Assembly (NCBI GenBank): GCA_030428705.1
Contig: JAUIDI010000001.1
Location: 434,001-498,000, forward strand
Direction of reading: 5' to 3'
Source: Bacteroidia bacterium
GTDB lineage: Bacteria; Bacteroidota; Bacteroidia; Flavobacteriales; Flavobacteriaceae
Length of the DNA stretch: 64,000 nt
The position numbers and the translations under genes are program-made. Of the stretch, positions 62,522 through 64,000 are shown one piece after another. The notes under the pieces were generated by a model. It had not been told where the DNA came from. It saw nothing but the letters and a program-made list of their open reading frames with translations, and made no database searches. Every line of letters starts with the position of its first letter. Position 1 is the first letter of the stretch.

Positions 62522-64000
62522 ATGAAGCATTCAAGTATTCCGTCGGCCCGATCCGTTGTTCAACATTGCAAGGCAAAGGGACTTGAAAACATCGTAATTT
62601 CTCCCGGATCAAGAAATGCCCCTTTGACTATCGGGTTCTCCGAGGATTCATTTTTCAAATGTTTCAGTATTATCGACGAGCGCTGTGCGGGTTTTTTTGC
62701 GCTGGGCATTGCACAGCAGATCAGACGTCCCGTAGTTTTGGTGTGTACCTCTGGCAGTGCCTTGTTGAATTATTATCCCGCGATTGCCGAGGCTTTTTAT
62801 AGCGATATTCCTTTGGTTGTTATTTCGGCCGATAGGCCCACCTATAAAATCGATATCGGCGATGGGCAGACTATTCGTCAGGATCATGTGTTCGATAGGC
62901 ACATCGGTTATTCGGCCAATTTGCGCCAAGATATATCGCATTCGACCGAACGTATTTCGTACTACACACCTCAATGGTTGACAGGTGGTTCGGTCGATCA
63001 ATTACAACAAAGAGTTTTACTGTTCAATGAGGAACAATTGAACAAGGCCATCAATATTGCCTTGAAGGACCATGTGCCTGTCCATATCAACATTCCTTTT
63101 GAAGAGCCGTTGTACGACTTGTCAAAAGCCCCTCCCGTAAATCCTGATTTAATTTTCAATGAGGAGGAGACCTATCTCGAAATTAAAATGGATACATTTT
63201 GGGACATTTGGAATGCTTCGGGGCGAAAAATGATCCTTGTGGGGGTAAATCCCCCAAATACAATAGAGCAGCAGTTTCTTGATACTTTGGTGGAAGACCC
63301 TTCCGTTGTAGTTTTGACCGAGACGACATCGAACTTGCACCATCCAAATTTCTTTCCCAGTATTGATAGCATAATTGCACCAGTCGAAAAGCTCGAGGAT
63401 AATGCAACTGTCTTTAAAAAACTGCGGCCCGAATTGTTGCTCACTTTTGGAGGTCTTATCGTATCGAAAAAAATCAAGGCCTTTCTAAGGGAATACCGCC
63501 CCATGCACCATTGGCATGTCGATTCGAAAAAAGCGTTAAATACTTTTTTTTGTCTTTCCCATCATTTTAAAATGGATCCCAATTCATTCTTTCGCGATTT
63601 TATTCAAGAAATAAAACCAATATCGAGCAATTACTTCGAGCAATGGAATGCCTTAAAAGAACATTATTTGGAAAAACGGAAAGCCTATTTAAATAAAATT
63701 CCTTTTTCCGATATGACTGTTTTCAATCGTGTTTTAAAAAGCATCCCCCCGAATTACCAACTGCAATTGGCGAATAGTTCCACGGTTCGCTATGCACAAC
63801 TTTTTGACCAAGACCCTTCTATAAAGGTATATTGCAACAGAGGGACCAGTGGTATCGATGGGAGTACCTCTACCGCTATCGGAGCCTCTATATACCATAA
63901 AGAACCTACCATTTTTATCAGTGGAGACCTTGGCTTTCTATATGATAGCAACGGTTTATGGAATACACACATAAGACCCGACTTTCGAATAATAGTGGTC
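62522..64000 (+). CDS. menD: SEPHCHC synthase MenD (3' end beyond the window)
   Basis: ThDP-dependent enzyme that joins isochorismate and 2-oxoglutarate to SEPHCHC in menaquinone synthesis. The frame is open from the ATG at 62522 to the last base (493 codons), with no stop, so the C-terminus is missing. Seen are KGLENIVISPGSRNAPLTIG, IDERCAGFFALGIAQQIRRP, VCTSGSALLNYYPAIAEAFY, VISADRP, and the ThDP-binding half with NRGTSGIDGSTSTAIGASIY and the GDLGFLYDSNGLW metal-binding motif. It follows menF by 44 bases; further men genes are expected downstream. Confidence 0.95.
   Translation, partial: MKHSSIPSARSVVQHCKAKGLENIVISPGSRNAPLTIGFSEDSFFKCFSIIDERCAGFFALGIAQQIRRPVVLVCTSGSALLNYYPAIAEAFYSDIPLVVISADRPTYKIDIGDGQTIRQDHVFDRHIGYSANLRQDISHSTERISYYTPQWLTGGSVDQLQQRVLLFNEEQLNKAINIALKDHVPVHINIPFEEPLYDLSKAPPVNPDLIFNEEETYLEIKMDTFWDIWNASGRKMILVGVNPPNTIEQQFLDTLVEDPSVVVLTETTSNLHHPNFFPSIDSIIAPVEKLEDNATVFKKLRPELLLTFGGLIVSKKIKAFLREYRPMHHWHVDSKKALNTFFCLSHHFKMDPNSFFRDFIQEIKPISSNYFEQWNALKEHYLEKRKAYLNKIPFSDMTVFNRVLKSIPPNYQLQLANSSTVRYAQLFDQDPSIKVYCNRGTSGIDGSTSTAIGASIYHKEPTIFISGDLGFLYDSNGLWNTHIRPDFRIIVV

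Overview
The window is chromosomal DNA of a member of Bacteroidota, almost certainly a marine-type Flavobacteriaceae. The evidence is: PorP/SprF-type outer-membrane protein, YtxJ-type bacillithiol redox protein, many lipoproteins with short lipoboxes, DUF4252 and fasciclin proteins, a short LeuA without regulatory domain, an SRP RNA of the Bacteroidota type, and promoters of the TTG/TAnnTTTG type. Genus (Maribacter/Zobellia-like lineages would fit) cannot be settled from the sequence alone. Most of the window is ordinary core genome; no tRNA, rRNA, CRISPR array, prophage or transposase gene was seen.

Layout. 1-6246 (minus): a tight seven-gene operon running Gfo/Idh/MocA oxidoreductase, 3-hydroxyacyl-CoA dehydrogenase, DUF1015, YggS, exonuclease/GIY-YIG fusion, Kv-like potassium channel, miaA (cut by the window edge). 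6455-13163: pcm, a Tat-exported oxidoreductase, smpB, two lipoproteins, a PorP/SprF-coiled-coil-SPOR-like fusion and a TetR regulator. 13281-20477: clpB, ytxJ, a lipoprotein, fahA and divergent glyA. 20510-25236 (minus): a signalling cluster with a LytTR regulator carrying a degenerate receiver, a 57-residue lipoprotein, a periplasmic-TPR histidine kinase and its NarL-type response regulator, plus a hypothetical protein; two matching long inverted repeats sit in front of the first and last genes. 25387-28401 (minus): beta-helix lipoprotein, hotdog thioesterase, glutaminyl cyclase. 28518-28612: SRP RNA. 28735-38620: SDR, transaldolase, a cysteine-less TlpA-like lipoprotein, an ABC-F protein, fasciclin protein, pheT. 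38904-44994: TlpA-like lipoprotein, leuAB, a helical-repeat protein and an EamA exporter. 45027-47655 (minus): DUF4252, rluA, lspA, panB. 47711-47872: a 162-bp MITE with perfect 20-bp ends and an 8-bp target duplication. 48427-50161: a small AT-rich accessory segment with a DUF4145 gene and a lipoprotein gene bounded by related imperfect palindromes. 50162-58010: META-domain lipoprotein, Pr6Pr membrane protein, cupin, sdaA, a second Tat-exported oxidoreductase, dnaK, metallophosphoesterase. 58164-60887: a Q-rule secreted protein, two GNATs and an esterase. 61006-64000: start of the menaquinone operon (thioesterase, menF, menD cut by the window end).

How the genes fit together. Several entries concern protein export and envelope maturation: lspA processes the roughly thirteen lipoproteins seen here, SRP RNA serves targeting, and the glutaminyl cyclase matches the fact that all four predicted signal-peptidase-I substrates in the window begin with Gln after cleavage. 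The chaperone genes clpB and dnaK, 39 kb apart, share an upstream GACA-N3-TGTC palindrome, a candidate common heat-shock operator. The most unusual items are the MITE, the palindrome-bounded accessory segment, the duplicated AAAACCTT-N9-AAGGTTTT site of the signalling cluster, and several degenerate-domain proteins (pseudo-receiver LytTR, ABC-F with a lost second Walker A, TlpA-like protein without its CXXC). No completely new multi-gene system could be demonstrated from this sequence.
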